Part shown: positions 45,843-54,264 of the stretch, piece by piece
Position numbering within the stretch: position 1 is the stretch's first letter
How the letters are laid out: each line of letters opens with the position of its first letter
NCBI GenBank assembly: GCA_963765745.1
Contig: CAVXXM010000001.1
Span: 1-64,000 of the forward strand
Direction of reading: 5' to 3'
DNA: 64,000 bases
Origin: JAHFPN01 sp963765745
GTDB taxonomy: Bacteria > Pseudomonadota > Alphaproteobacteria > Rhizobiales > Xanthobacteraceae
The notes under the pieces: generated by a model
What the model saw: the letters and a program-made list of their open reading frames with translations, nothing else
The model's database searches: none
Told to the model about the DNA's origin: nothing
Translations under genes and position numbers: made by a program

Positions 45843-47070
45843 TTATTCCGCCGCTTCCGCCGCGCGCGCGAAGGGCAGATCGAGCTTGCGCCACACCTCG
45901 GCGAGCGCGTGGGCCAGCGCCTCGATCAAGGCGTCGTCGTGCAGCGGCGTCGGCGTGATGCGCAGCCGCTCGGTGCCGCGCGGCACGGTCGGGTGGTTGA
46001 TCGGCTGCAGATAAACGCCGTGCTCGGCGAGCAGCAGATCGCTCGCCGCCTTGCAGGCGCCGGCCTCGCCGACCATCACCGGAATGATGTGGGTCTCGGT
46101 CGGCAGCACCGGCAGGCCCGCGCGCACCAGCGCGGCCTTGGTTTTCTCGACCTGGGTCCGCTGCCGCTCGCGTTCCGCGCTCGAAGCGCGCAGGTGGCGG
46201 ACCGAGGCGAGCGCCGCCGCGGCGACGGGCGGCGGCAAGGCGGTGGTGAAGATGAAGCCGGGCGCGAACGAGCGCACCGCGTCCACCGCCGCGCGCTTTC
46301 CGGCGATATAGCCGCCGATCACGCCGAAGGCCTTGGCCAGCGTGCCCTCGATCACGTCGATGCGGTCCATCACGCCTTCGCGCTCGGCGATGCCGCCGCC
46401 GCGCGGGCCGTAGATGCCGACCGCATGCACCTCGTCGAGATAGGTCATGGCGCCGTAGCGCGCGGCCAGATCGCAGATCGCGCGCACCGGCGCGACGTCG
46501 CCTTCCATGGAATAGACGCTCTCGAACACCACGAGCTTGGGCCGCTCGCCCGCCGCGCGCAGCAGCTCCTCGAGATGGTCGAGGTCGTTATGGCGGAACA
46601 CCGCCTTCTCCTGGCCGGACTGGCGCACGCCCTCGATCATGGAATTGTGGTTGCCGGCGTCGGACAGCACCAGGCAACCGGGCAACAGCCGCGCCAGCGT
46701 CGCGATGCCGGTTTCGTTCGAGACGTAGCCCGAGGTGAAGACCAGCGCCGATTCCTTGCCGTGCAGGCTGGCGAGCTCGGCCTCGAGCTGCACCAGCACG
46801 TTGCTGGTGCCGGAAATGTTGCGCGTACCGCCGGCGCCGGCGCCCATCTTGCGCGCGGTCTCGCGCATGCGCCTCGATCACCGCCGGATGGCGGCCCATG
46901 GCGAGATAGTCGTTGGAGCACCAGACCACGATTTCGCGCGGGCCCTGCGGCGAATGCCAGATCGCGCGCGGAAAGCGCGCGGCGTCGCGCTCGATCTCGG
47001 CGAACACGCGATAGCGCCGCTCGCGCTTGAGGCCGTCGAGGGCGCTCGCGAATACGCGTTCGTAATCCAC
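45843..47070 (-). CDS. hemA: 5-aminolevulinate synthase with one frameshift
   Basis: This PLP enzyme condenses glycine and succinyl-CoA, the alphaproteobacterial C4 route to haem. It opens at GTG 47070 (VDYERVFASALDGLKRERRYRVF, adjacent blocks) and reads to GRHPAVIEA, where one extra base near 46869 (GCG C ATG CGC on the coding strand) shifts the frame; the true continuation MRETARKMGAGAGGTRNISG runs to 45843. Motifs include TYLDEVHAVGIYGPRGGG and the PLP lysine in GTLAKAFGVIGGY. Corrected length is 408 aa, normal for the family. No other ALA synthase or glutamyl-tRNA reductase is visible in the window, so a genuine break here would be hard to tolerate. It converges on DUF2207. Confidence 0.92.
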
Positions 47071-47256
47071 TGTCGCCCGCTCCCTCAACACCGGCTTCGC
47101 CCGCCCGGAATACCTAGACCCGGCATCGGGCCGCAGGCAATGGTAGGTTAGAAGCGGCCTAAAGTCGCGTGCCCCCTAGCCCAAGCCCCGGAATAAGCTG
47201 GGAGTTTCCAGGCACCGCGCGATTGCAGCCCGGCCGCCGCCGTGGTTCGCTCGCGC

Positions 47257-47871
47257 ATGGCCAAGGCTTCCTCGATCAATCATTCCGGCTACACCACCCT
47301 CCCCGCCGGCAAGATCGCGACCGTGGTGACGCACCTGGAAATGCGCTCGCGGCCATCGCTCAAGCCCGCGGTGGCGGACGGCCCCTATGCGATACGGCGC
47401 CCGGTGCAGCCCGAGCTCGACTGGTATCGCGACCTGTTCCGCCGGGTCGGCGCCGATTGGCTGTGGTTCTCGCGGCTCGCACTCGACGATGCGCAGCTTG
47501 CCGCGATCCTGCACGATCCCGCGGTCGAGGTGCATGCACTGCGTCACCGCGGCCGCGACGAGGGCATGGTCGAATTCGACTTTCGGCACTTCCCCGACGT
47601 CGAGATCGCGTTCCTCGGGGTCGTGCCCAACCTGCTCGGCAAGGGAGCAGGCCGCTACCTGATCAGCCGGGCGCTGGAGCTGGTGTGGAGCCGCGGCCCG
47701 CGCCGGGTCACGGTCCATACCTGCACGCTCGACCATCCGCGCGCGCTCGAGTTCTATTTGCGCAACGGATTCGTGCCTTATGCGCGTTCGGTCGAGATCG
47801 CCGACGATCCGCGTCTCGCCGGGCTGTTGCCGCGCACGGCGGCGCCGCAGGTTCCGATCCTCGCGAACTGA
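47257..47871 (+). CDS. GNAT family N-acetyltransferase
   Basis: The protein (204 aa) has GNAT features: YRDLFRRVGADWLWFSRLALDD, MVEFDFRHFPDVEIAFLGVVPNLLGKGAGRYLI (adjacent blocks with the acetyl-CoA loop GKGAGRYL), RVTVHTCTLDHPRALEFYLRNGF (adjacent blocks). I chose the ATG at 47257 (MAKASSINHSGY); an in-frame GTG lies at 47242. It diverges from hemA by 186 bp. Substrate unknown. Confidence 0.85.
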   Translation: MAKASSINHSGYTTLPAGKIATVVTHLEMRSRPSLKPAVADGPYAIRRPVQPELDWYRDLFRRVGADWLWFSRLALDDAQLAAILHDPAVEVHALRHRGRDEGMVEFDFRHFPDVEIAFLGVVPNLLGKGAGRYLISRALELVWSRGPRRVTVHTCTLDHPRALEFYLRNGFVPYARSVEIADDPRLAGLLPRTAAPQVPILAN

Positions 47872-47889
47872 ACGGGCGTTGCGTCCGGC

Positions 47890-48648
47890 TCACTCGGCGA
47901 GAAGTTTGCCGCGCAGCACGAAGTCGCCGGCCGGGCGGCTCGGCGGCGCGCTGTCGGCGGGCGCTAGCGAAACCGCAAACGTGGCGTTGCGCAATTGGGC
48001 GCGCGTCAGACGCCGTAGCGCGTCCGGCTGCAGCGCCGTCTCACCGCGCACGCGGCCGAGTGCCGTCGCCGACGGCGGCTCGCCGGTCAGCAACCAAAGC
48101 TCGTAGATCTGTCCTTCCGGCGGCGGCGCGGCGGGCCGGACGGTCAAGCTGCGGCTCTGCAAATCGAGCGAGAGCCCGATCGCCGGAGCCGCGGATTGCG
48201 CCTGCAGAACTCCGGCCCAATGCTGCGCCGGGGGTATGTTTCGCAGGGCGTCGGCCAGCAGCAAAGCCGAGAGCGAAACGGCGACCGCGCCCGCCAGGAT
48301 CGCGGCTGCGCGCCAGCGGCGCAGCCGTCGCACGAGCGTGCCGTTCGCATCCCCGCTGCCGCCGCCTTCGGCCATCTCGGCTACGGCCGTGGCGAAGCCG
48401 AGATTTTCACGCACCAATTGCGGGATGGCGTCGAGGCGCGCGGCGATCTGCGGCCAGACCGTGTAGGGCGGCGTCATCGGCACGATCAGTTCGTGCAGCG
48501 GCCCGAGCCGCCGCTCCCAGAGGCGGATCGCGGCCTGAAACGCCGGGTCCTCGGCCGCCCGCCGCTCCACATCGGCGCACTCGTTTGCTTCGAGCACGCC
48601 GAGCACGTATTCGCCGGCCTGAAGATCGGGATCGGCGAGCAGGTTCAT
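47890..48648 (-). CDS. RskA-like anti-sigma factor
   Basis: The 252-residue product has an N-terminal cytoplasmic anti-sigma domain (AGEYVLGVLEANECADVERRAAEDPAFQ, adjacent blocks), a membrane helix around 115-133 (AAILAGAVAVSLSALLLADAL as adjacent runs) and an RskA-type periplasmic domain (GQIYELWLLTGEPPSATALGRV adjacent blocks). It overlaps the sigma factor gene by 4 bp and should inhibit it until periplasmic proteolysis or redox change. Confidence 0.88.
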   Translation of the reverse strand: MNLLADPDLQAGEYVLGVLEANECADVERRAAEDPAFQAAIRLWERRLGPLHELIVPMTPPYTVWPQIAARLDAIPQLVRENLGFATAVAEMAEGGGSGDANGTLVRRLRRWRAAAILAGAVAVSLSALLLADALRNIPPAQHWAGVLQAQSAAPAIGLSLDLQSRSLTVRPAAPPPEGQIYELWLLTGEPPSATALGRVRGETALQPDALRRLTRAQLRNATFAVSLAPADSAPPSRPAGDFVLRGKLLAE

Positions 48649-49187
48649 CGGTCGATGCCGTCGCGGATCTGGCCGAGGCTGCGGCGGATCCAGGTGGCGA
48701 CCGTGCCGGCCGGCGCGTCGAACTCGACCGCGAGCGCCTGCCGGCTGAAGCCGTCGTAATAGGCGAGCAGCACCATGCGCCGCAGGTCCGCGGAAAGCCC
48801 GGCGAGCGCGGCGAGCAACCGCTTGAGCGGGTCGCTCATCTGCGGCGCTACGTCAACGTCTTCGCCCGTCGCATCCGCCGGCGCGGCGGCGGCATGGAGA
48901 TTGTTCTCGCCGCGCTTGCGCGCGAGCGCGAGCGCGGCATTTCGGGCTGCCGCGACAACGAAGATCACCGGGTCGGTGAGCCGCGGATCGTAGCTGCCGG
49001 CCTCCTGCCAGACGCGCAGGTACGCCTCGCGCAGCGCCTCCTCGGCCAGCTCCGGCCGGCGCAGAATGCGCAGCGCGACGCCATAGAGCTTCGCGCAGGT
49101 GAGCCTGTAGAGTTCCTCGAGCGCAGGCCGGTCGCCCTCGGCAATGGCGTCGATGAGATCGTTGAGACGAGCGGTGGAACTGGACAA
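48645..49187 (-). CDS. ECF RNA polymerase sigma factor (SigK/SigJ-like)
   Basis: The protein has sigma region 2 (RPALEELYRLTCAKLYGVALRI, EEALREAYLRVWQEAGSYDP) and region 4 (LRRMVLLAYYDGFSRQALAVEFDAPAGTVATWIRRSLGQIRD, in adjacent blocks). I used the TTG at 49187, 8 bases after GGAG, giving 180 aa starting SSSTARLNDLIDAIAEGD; the frame is open to 49289 with other non-ATG starts, so the start is uncertain. The downstream anti-sigma gene is translationally coupled. Regulon unknown. Confidence 0.85.
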   Translation of the reverse strand: MSSSTARLNDLIDAIAEGDRPALEELYRLTCAKLYGVALRILRRPELAEEALREAYLRVWQEAGSYDPRLTDPVIFVVAAARNAALALARKRGENNLHAAAAPADATGEDVDVAPQMSDPLKRLLAALAGLSADLRRMVLLAYYDGFSRQALAVEFDAPAGTVATWIRRSLGQIRDGIDR

Positions 49188-49371
49188 GGCCGCATCTCCC
49201 AGCGCACCGGAAACTTTTACCGGAGGGAGTCGCTGCTGTCCCGGCAGGGTGCGCGCCCGAATACGTTGTTGTGCGTTGCAACCGCTCAACAGGGCAATAT
49301 TACGGGCTGATGACCGCTATAGTCATCGCTTGGGACAGGTCCGACTCTGGGGATAACTCGGCCGAAGCCGT

Positions 49372-49755
49372 TCAGGCGCGCGCGCGTTCCGGCCCGGCGC
49401 CCGCAAGCGAGGAATGCTCGCGGCCGTGATCGCGCTCGTCGAGCGCCTCGACCTTCTTGAGCTCTTCGAGCGCTTCGTCGAAGGCGGCGCGGGCGTCGGC
49501 AAGCTGGGTCTTGAGTTCGCCGGCCGAGCGCACGAGATTATCGCGACGCTGGATCGCGGCCTTGGCATAAGTGGGATAGGCGAAATGCGCGGGATCGTGG
49601 ATGCCCGCGCGCTCCTGCTCCACTCCGATTTCACGATCGAGATCGTTGGCCATGCGCTCGAACTCGGCGATCATGGATTCGATCTGCGCGACCTGGCGAC
49701 GCTTTTCGTCGGCCTGGAAGCGCTTCAAGCGGATCACTGCTTCACGGGACTTCAT
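49372..49755 (-). CDS. fliJ: Flagellar export protein FliJ
   Basis: FliJ is the coiled-coil stalk protein of the flagellar export ATPase. The 127-residue product is helical and Lys/Glu/Arg-rich with VIRLKRFQADEKRRQVAQIESMIAEFERMANDLDREI (adjacent blocks), as in rhizobial FliJ. fliI, its usual neighbour, is not in the window; ctrA lies on the other side of a 432-bp intergenic region. Flagellar genes are typical CtrA targets, so a shared control region is plausible. Confidence 0.82.
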   Translation of the reverse strand: MKSREAVIRLKRFQADEKRRQVAQIESMIAEFERMANDLDREIGVEQERAGIHDPAHFAYPTYAKAAIQRRDNLVRSAGELKTQLADARAAFDEALEELKKVEALDERDHGREHSSLAGAGPERARA

Positions 49756-50187
49756 GCCGGCGATACTCCACTACACCGGTTAGGATTCAGTTGCGCTGGA
49801 TGCAGAGCCACACGCGGTGTGCAGGCATCCTTGGTCGAGAATGGTTGTTGCTTCCTTACCCGGCGGCGGCTCCGCGCTTTCATTGGCCGATGCCGCCGCC
49901 GGCTCGCGCGGCATCGGCGGCGAAAGCGCGCCATCGCTGATTCAGGCGGGCTTCCGGATTTGCTTGGGAGTCGCTCTTGAAGTCCGACATTAACCCGCCC
50001 CTCCAGGCGAAAACGAGCATTTGCAACGGTTTGGTGCGAATTTCGGCGGCCAATATCCCTAAAGCTTTGCCGCGGGAATCAAATTCTATTAACCATTAAC
50101 CGTTAGCGTGATTCGTGAGACCGACCGGGCAGGCGGCGCTCGCACGGACGAATTCCGTCCTCGAGACGAAGCCTTAAGGGGATAGGC
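49756..50187. other. 432-bp intergenic region between fliJ and ctrA
   Basis: No credible gene is present; open frames in it are shadows. It must hold the divergent fliJ and ctrA promoters. It contains four CcrM-type GANTC sites at 49939, 49968, 50076 and 50110, and TTAACC motifs near 50089-50100. AAGGGGA just before 50188 is the ctrA ribosome site. Confidence 0.7.
50076..50114. promoter_or_regulatory. Candidate CtrA / CcrM control sites upstream of ctrA
   Basis: Two GANTC sites (GAATC at 50076-50080, GATTC at 50110-50114) flank three motifs at 7-bp steps: TTAACCA (50089), TTAACCG (50096) and TTAGCGT (50103). In Caulobacter ctrA transcription depends on a GANTC site and on CtrA binding TTAA-type half-sites. 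The spacing here is not the canonical TTAA-N7-TTAA, so the CtrA assignment is an inference. Confidence 0.5.
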
Positions 50188-50889
50188 ATGCGAGTTCTGC
50201 TAATCGAAGACGACAGCGCGACCGCCAAGAGCGTCGAGCTGATGCTCAAATCCGAGGCTTTCAACGTTTACTTGACGGACCTCGGCGAAGAGGGCGTCGA
50301 CCTCGGCAAGCTCTACGACTACGACATCATCCTGCTCGACCTGAACTTGCCGGACATGTCCGGCTACGAAGTTCTGCGCTCGCTCAGGGTCGCCAAGATC
50401 AAGACACCGATCCTGATCTTGTCGGGGCTGGCCGGCATCGAAGACAAGGTGCGGGGCCTGGGCTTCGGCGCCGACGACTACATGACCAAGCCGTTCCACA
50501 AGGACGAGCTGATCGCGCGCATCCACGCGATCGTGCGCCGCTCCAAGGGTCATGCGCAGTCGGTCATCAATACCGGCGACCTCGTCGTCAATCTCGACAC
50601 CAAGACGGTCGAGGTCGGCGGCGCGCGCGTGCATCTGACCGGCAAGGAATATCAGATGCTGGAGCTGCTCTCGCTGCGCAAGGGCACCACGCTGACCAAG
50701 GAAATGTTCCTCAACCATCTCTATGGCGGCATGGACGAGCCGGAGCTGAAGATCATCGACGTGTTCATCTGCAAGCTGCGCAAAAAGCTCGCCAACGCCT
50801 CGCACGGCAAGAACTATATCGAGACGGTGTGGGGCCGCGGCTACGTGCTGCGCGAGCCGACCGAGGTCATCACCAGAATTTCGGCCTGA
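50188..50889 (+). CDS. ctrA: Cell-cycle response regulator CtrA
   Basis: CtrA is the OmpR-type master regulator of the alphaproteobacterial cell cycle, flagella and chemotaxis. The 233-residue product has a receiver domain with phospho-acceptor D51 (LLDLNLPDMSG) and the acidic pocket MRVLLIEDDS, and a winged-helix DNA-binding domain with LTGKEYQMLELLSLRKG, MDEPELKIIDVFICKLRKKL and IETVWGRGYVL. It matches rhizobial CtrA almost throughout. The signal chain would be CckA to ChpT to CtrA; chpT is at 59931-60572 and the inhibitor sciP at 40779-41054. A rho-independent terminator follows. Confidence 0.97.
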   Translation: MRVLLIEDDSATAKSVELMLKSEAFNVYLTDLGEEGVDLGKLYDYDIILLDLNLPDMSGYEVLRSLRVAKIKTPILILSGLAGIEDKVRGLGFGADDYMTKPFHKDELIARIHAIVRRSKGHAQSVINTGDLVVNLDTKTVEVGGARVHLTGKEYQMLELLSLRKGTTLTKEMFLNHLYGGMDEPELKIIDVFICKLRKKLANASHGKNYIETVWGRGYVLREPTEVITRISA

Positions 50890-50919
50890 TCCTCCCTCAA
50901 ACCAGGCCAAGACCCCCGA

Positions 50920-50945
50920 GCCCCGCCAGAAATGGCGGGGCTTTT
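50920..50945 (+). terminator. Rho-independent terminator after ctrA
   Basis: A perfect 9-bp stem GCCCCGCCA/TGGCGGGGC with a GAAA tetraloop is followed by TTTT. The element and about 18 bases before it recur almost identically at 52100-52142. Confidence 0.9.
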
Positions 50946-51050
50946 CGTTAAAGCCGCTGCGGCCAACGCCCCCGGCACTTAACCCAGGTCAAGGCCATTC
51001 AAACCCAGCCCTCGGATACTGCGCGCGGGCGTGAACCGGAGGATTCCATC

Positions 51051-52061
51051 ATGCGGTATCCATGCATTTCCGCGAAGAGCGCGCTCTATACGCTCACGGC
51101 GGCAATCGCAGGCATGTTCTTGCTCGGTGCTGCCGCCAGCGCGTCGACCACGATCTACACGGCGGACGAGGGACAAGGCACGGTATCGATTCTCGACTTG
51201 GACAAGGGTCCGCTCGCCACGGTCGCGGTCGGCGTTTCACCGCACAATGTCGATGTGACGCCTGACGGGCGCCTGCTGCTGGTCGTTGGGGTCGCTGCGC
51301 ATGGCGGCGGGCATCGCGAGGGCGCTCTCGTACTGATCGACATTGCCGGCGACAAACCCGTCATCCGAGCGGAGATCGCGGTCGCGCAACATCCGGCGCA
51401 CGTCGTTCCCAGCCCGGATGGCAAGCGCGCGTTCGTGACCGACGCCGCGACGAACGCGGTCGTGGTCGTGGACTTGCAGACCCGCGCCGTGGTCGGCCGC
51501 GTGTCGGTCGGAAGCTATCCGCACGGTTTGCGGCTGTCGCCCGACGGCCGAACGCTGGCGGTCGCCAATATGAAAGACGGCACCGTGTCGATCATTGATG
51601 CGACTAGTCTCACTGAGCGCAGCCGCATCGCTGTCGGCCGGAAGCCGGTGCAGGTCGGGTTCACGCCCGACGGCCGGCAACTTCTCGTCTCGCTGAACGG
51701 AGAAGACCGGTTGGCGATCGTCGATGTTGCTACCGGTCGGGTCACGCAGAAGGTACGCGTCGGCCGCGGCCCGATTCAGGTATTCGCCACACGGGACCAG
51801 AGGAGTGCCTTGGTCGCGAACCAAGGCACGCAGCAACGGCCGGACAATCGAGTCTGTCTGGTCCCGCTCGATCGTCCGGGGACGGTGCAACACATCGTGA
51901 CCGGGGCGGGCGCGCACGGGGTTACGCTGTCGCCCGACGGCAAGCTTGCCTTCATCACCAATACGGTGGCCAACACGATGTCGGTAATCGATGTTGCAAG
52001 CGCGACGGTGTTGCGATCATGGCCGACCGGAAAGGCGCCCAATGGCGTGGTCGCGCGTTGA
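51051..52061 (+). CDS. Secreted YncE-like beta-propeller protein
   Basis: The 336-residue product has a signal peptide (TAAIAGMFLLGAAASAS) and seven YVTN-type blades, for example GTVSILDLDKGPLATVAVGVSPHNVDVTPDGR and GTVSIIDATSLTERSRIAVGRKPVQVGFTPDGR (each in adjacent blocks), ending GKAPNGVV. YVTN propellers are periplasmic or surface binding proteins without known catalysis. GGAGGATT precedes the start. The gene lies between two copies of the same terminator, suggesting insertion into or duplication of the post-ctrA region. Confidence 0.85.
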   Translation: MRYPCISAKSALYTLTAAIAGMFLLGAAASASTTIYTADEGQGTVSILDLDKGPLATVAVGVSPHNVDVTPDGRLLLVVGVAAHGGGHREGALVLIDIAGDKPVIRAEIAVAQHPAHVVPSPDGKRAFVTDAATNAVVVVDLQTRAVVGRVSVGSYPHGLRLSPDGRTLAVANMKDGTVSIIDATSLTERSRIAVGRKPVQVGFTPDGRQLLVSLNGEDRLAIVDVATGRVTQKVRVGRGPIQVFATRDQRSALVANQGTQQRPDNRVCLVPLDRPGTVQHIVTGAGAHGVTLSPDGKLAFITNTVANTMSVIDVASATVLRSWPTGKAPNGVVAR

Positions 52062-52116
52062 GTGCCTGCGGCGTTGAATTCTTCGCCTGAGCTGACACTC
52101 CAGGCCAAGACCCCGA

Positions 52117-52142
52117 GCCCCGCCAGAAATGGCGGGGCTTTT
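52117..52142 (+). terminator. Rho-independent terminator after the propeller gene
   Basis: The same GCCCCGCCA-GAAA-TGGCGGGGC hairpin with TTTT as at 50920-50945. The similarity extends upstream (CCAGGCCAAGACCCC), with a one-base difference in a C-run, so one copy derives from the other. It also ends close to the stop of the convergent SARP gene. Confidence 0.9.
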
Positions 52143-52145
52143 GTT

Positions 52146-54161
52146 TTAGTCCGGCAGCCCAGCCAAGCGTAACCGCTCGATCAAGAGGCTGCTGATCGCC
52201 TTATCACGAAACGGCGTCGCATAGGTTCCGAGGCGAAACTTCGGCTCGCGTGCGAGCATGTCTTTCGCGACCTTGCGCGCCTCGTCCATCCGGCCCGACG
52301 CGGCAAGAGACGCGGCAAGATAGCGCAATGACGCGGTGAAGCCAGGGTTCTCGGTCACCGAGCGCTGCGCCCAGGTGACCGCCTCGTCGAACTGGCCGCC
52401 GACATAATGGCCGACGCTCAAAGCCAGGTGACAATAGAAGCGGCCGCGATCGAGCGGCGACAGCCGCAGCGCCTGGCCGGCGCGGCGTAGCGCCTCCTCC
52501 CCGCGCCCCGCATAGCTCTGCATGAAGCTGCCAAGCACCCAGGCGACCGGCCCGTTCGGACAAGCCTGTACGGCGCTTTCGAGGAACAGCTCGGCGCTGT
52601 CGAAGTCATGATGCAGCATGGATTTCAGATGGCCATAGCTGGCGAGCGCCAGCGCGTTCTGCGGATCGAGATCGATCGCCTTGGCGGCCAAGCGATCGGC
52701 CGCGAGCCAGTCCGCCGCCGGATCGCGCGACCACCCTTGGCGGATACTGATGGCACGCCACCATGACGCCCAGGCATAGGGTAAGGCGAAGGTCGGCTCC
52801 TTTTCGATGGCCTTCTGCAGCAAGCCACCGGCGCGCTCGAAGGTGGCATCCCGATGCACATGATCGAGCGCCTGCAACACAAAATCATAGGCCGTCATGG
52901 TCTCCGGCCGCTTGCGCATGGCGCGTTTGAGCTCGGCGCCGCGGATATGAGGAGCAATGCGCCCGGCGAAGCTCGACGTATAGCTGTCCTGAATATCGAA
53001 CAGATCGCCGAGCGGCGCTTCGGTGCGGTCGGTCCATAGCGCCGTGCCGGTCTCGGCGTCGCAAAGCTCGACGAAGATGCGGAGCCGCTTGCCGGAGCGG
53101 CGCACGCTACCGCCGACGACATATCGCACGCCCAGCGCGCGCCCCACATCGCGCGGGTCCGGCTCCTTGCCGCGGAACGCGAGCGTCGAACCGCGCGAGA
53201 TTACGAATAGTTCGTGCAGGCTCCCCAAGGACACCACGATGTCCTCGACGATACCATCGCCGAAATAATCGCTAAGCCGGTCGGCGCCAAGGCTGCGGAA
53301 CGGCAGTACCGCGATCGACGGTAGTTCCGACGGCGGCGATAATTGCCCCGAGAGCGAGATCGTAGCCGCGGCGTCGCTGCGCTCGCGCCACTGGGGCGCA
53401 GGACTGCGAAGCTCCGCGGCGAGCGCCTTGGTGCTCGCGTCCGGATCGATCTTGAGTTCCTCTTTCAAGAGCACCGCAAGCTGGTCGTATTTGCGAAGCG
53501 CTTCCGCCTTGCGACCCGCCGAGGCCAGGGAGCGGATGATCAGGCGATGGGCGTCCTCCCGCAGGGGGTCGATCGATACTGCACGAGTTGCATATTCGAG
53601 CGCGAGCTCGGCATTGCTTCCTTGCAGTTCCGCTTCGCTCAGGCGGACCAGCGCGTTCACCTCGAGCGATTCGAGCCGAACGCGTTGCGCGGTCACCCAC
53701 TCGACCCAGCCTTCCTCCTTGATCGAAAGATCGGCAAGGAAGGTGCCTTTATACAGATCGACGGCCTCCTTCAGCGCCGCGTGCGAGCCGTCGCGCACGA
53801 GGGCCTCGAACCGCTTGACGTCGCACATGAGCGCGTCTGCGCTGATCGAGACCTTGTCGTCGCCGCCGGCGAGCAGATTCGTACCGATTGTCTGGCGAAT
53901 CCGGGAAAGCGCCTTCCGCATGTTCTGCCGCGCCTGAGCCTCGAAGTGCGAGCCCCAGAGCAGAGCGGTCAGCTTTTCGCGCGCCTGGGGCTCGTGCCCG
54001 GCGCAAGCGAGAAACGCGAGCAGCGCGCAGAGCTTCTTGCTGCCGAGATCAACCTCTCCGCGCGGTCCGGTCAATCGGAAAGGTCCCAGCAGAAAGAGCT
54101 GGAGCGACGCGCCCTGAAGGGCGCGGCCGCTGGAATTTTTCCGGCGCTTGGCAGCGGGCAT
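52146..54161 (-). CDS. SARP/BTAD-type transcriptional regulator with TolB-like and TPR regions
   Basis: The protein (671 aa) starts with an OmpR-type winged helix (LQLFLLGPFRLTGPRGEVDLGSKKLCALLAFLAC, adjacent blocks), a bacterial transcriptional activation domain (LYKGTFLADLSIKEEGWVEWV, REDAHRLIIRSLASAGRKAEALRKYDQL adjacent blocks), a TolB-like middle (SIAVLPFRSLGADRLSDYFGDGIVEDIVVSLG adjacent blocks, RGSTLAFRG) and a C-terminal TPR array (LDPQNALALASYGHLK and similar). I chose the ATG at 54161 (MPAAKRRKNSSG); one at 54194 is also open. Regulators of this build in Rhizobiales often accompany cyclase-like signalling proteins; the target is unknown. Confidence 0.82.
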   Translation of the reverse strand: MPAAKRRKNSSGRALQGASLQLFLLGPFRLTGPRGEVDLGSKKLCALLAFLACAGHEPQAREKLTALLWGSHFEAQARQNMRKALSRIRQTIGTNLLAGGDDKVSISADALMCDVKRFEALVRDGSHAALKEAVDLYKGTFLADLSIKEEGWVEWVTAQRVRLESLEVNALVRLSEAELQGSNAELALEYATRAVSIDPLREDAHRLIIRSLASAGRKAEALRKYDQLAVLLKEELKIDPDASTKALAAELRSPAPQWRERSDAAATISLSGQLSPPSELPSIAVLPFRSLGADRLSDYFGDGIVEDIVVSLGSLHELFVISRGSTLAFRGKEPDPRDVGRALGVRYVVGGSVRRSGKRLRIFVELCDAETGTALWTDRTEAPLGDLFDIQDSYTSSFAGRIAPHIRGAELKRAMRKRPETMTAYDFVLQALDHVHRDATFERAGGLLQKAIEKEPTFALPYAWASWWRAISIRQGWSRDPAADWLAADRLAAKAIDLDPQNALALASYGHLKSMLHHDFDSAELFLESAVQACPNGPVAWVLGSFMQSYAGRGEEALRRAGQALRLSPLDRGRFYCHLALSVGHYVGGQFDEAVTWAQRSVTENPGFTASLRYLAASLAASGRMDEARKVAKDMLAREPKFRLGTYATPFRDKAISSLLIERLRLAGLPD

Positions 54162-54264
54162 TGGCCTCACACCCGGCTCATACGGAGAATGCAACCTAAA
54201 CCATACTGAGCGCCGGCCCTTAATCCAACCGCCGAGTTACGGACGATTTTCGGGAAGCTCTCGC

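Noticed and set aside
47169..49310. Open frame of over 700 codons on the plus strand
   Set aside because: It is Arg/Ala/Pro-rich shadow sequence across the GNAT, anti-sigma and sigma genes, which have clear families in other frames.
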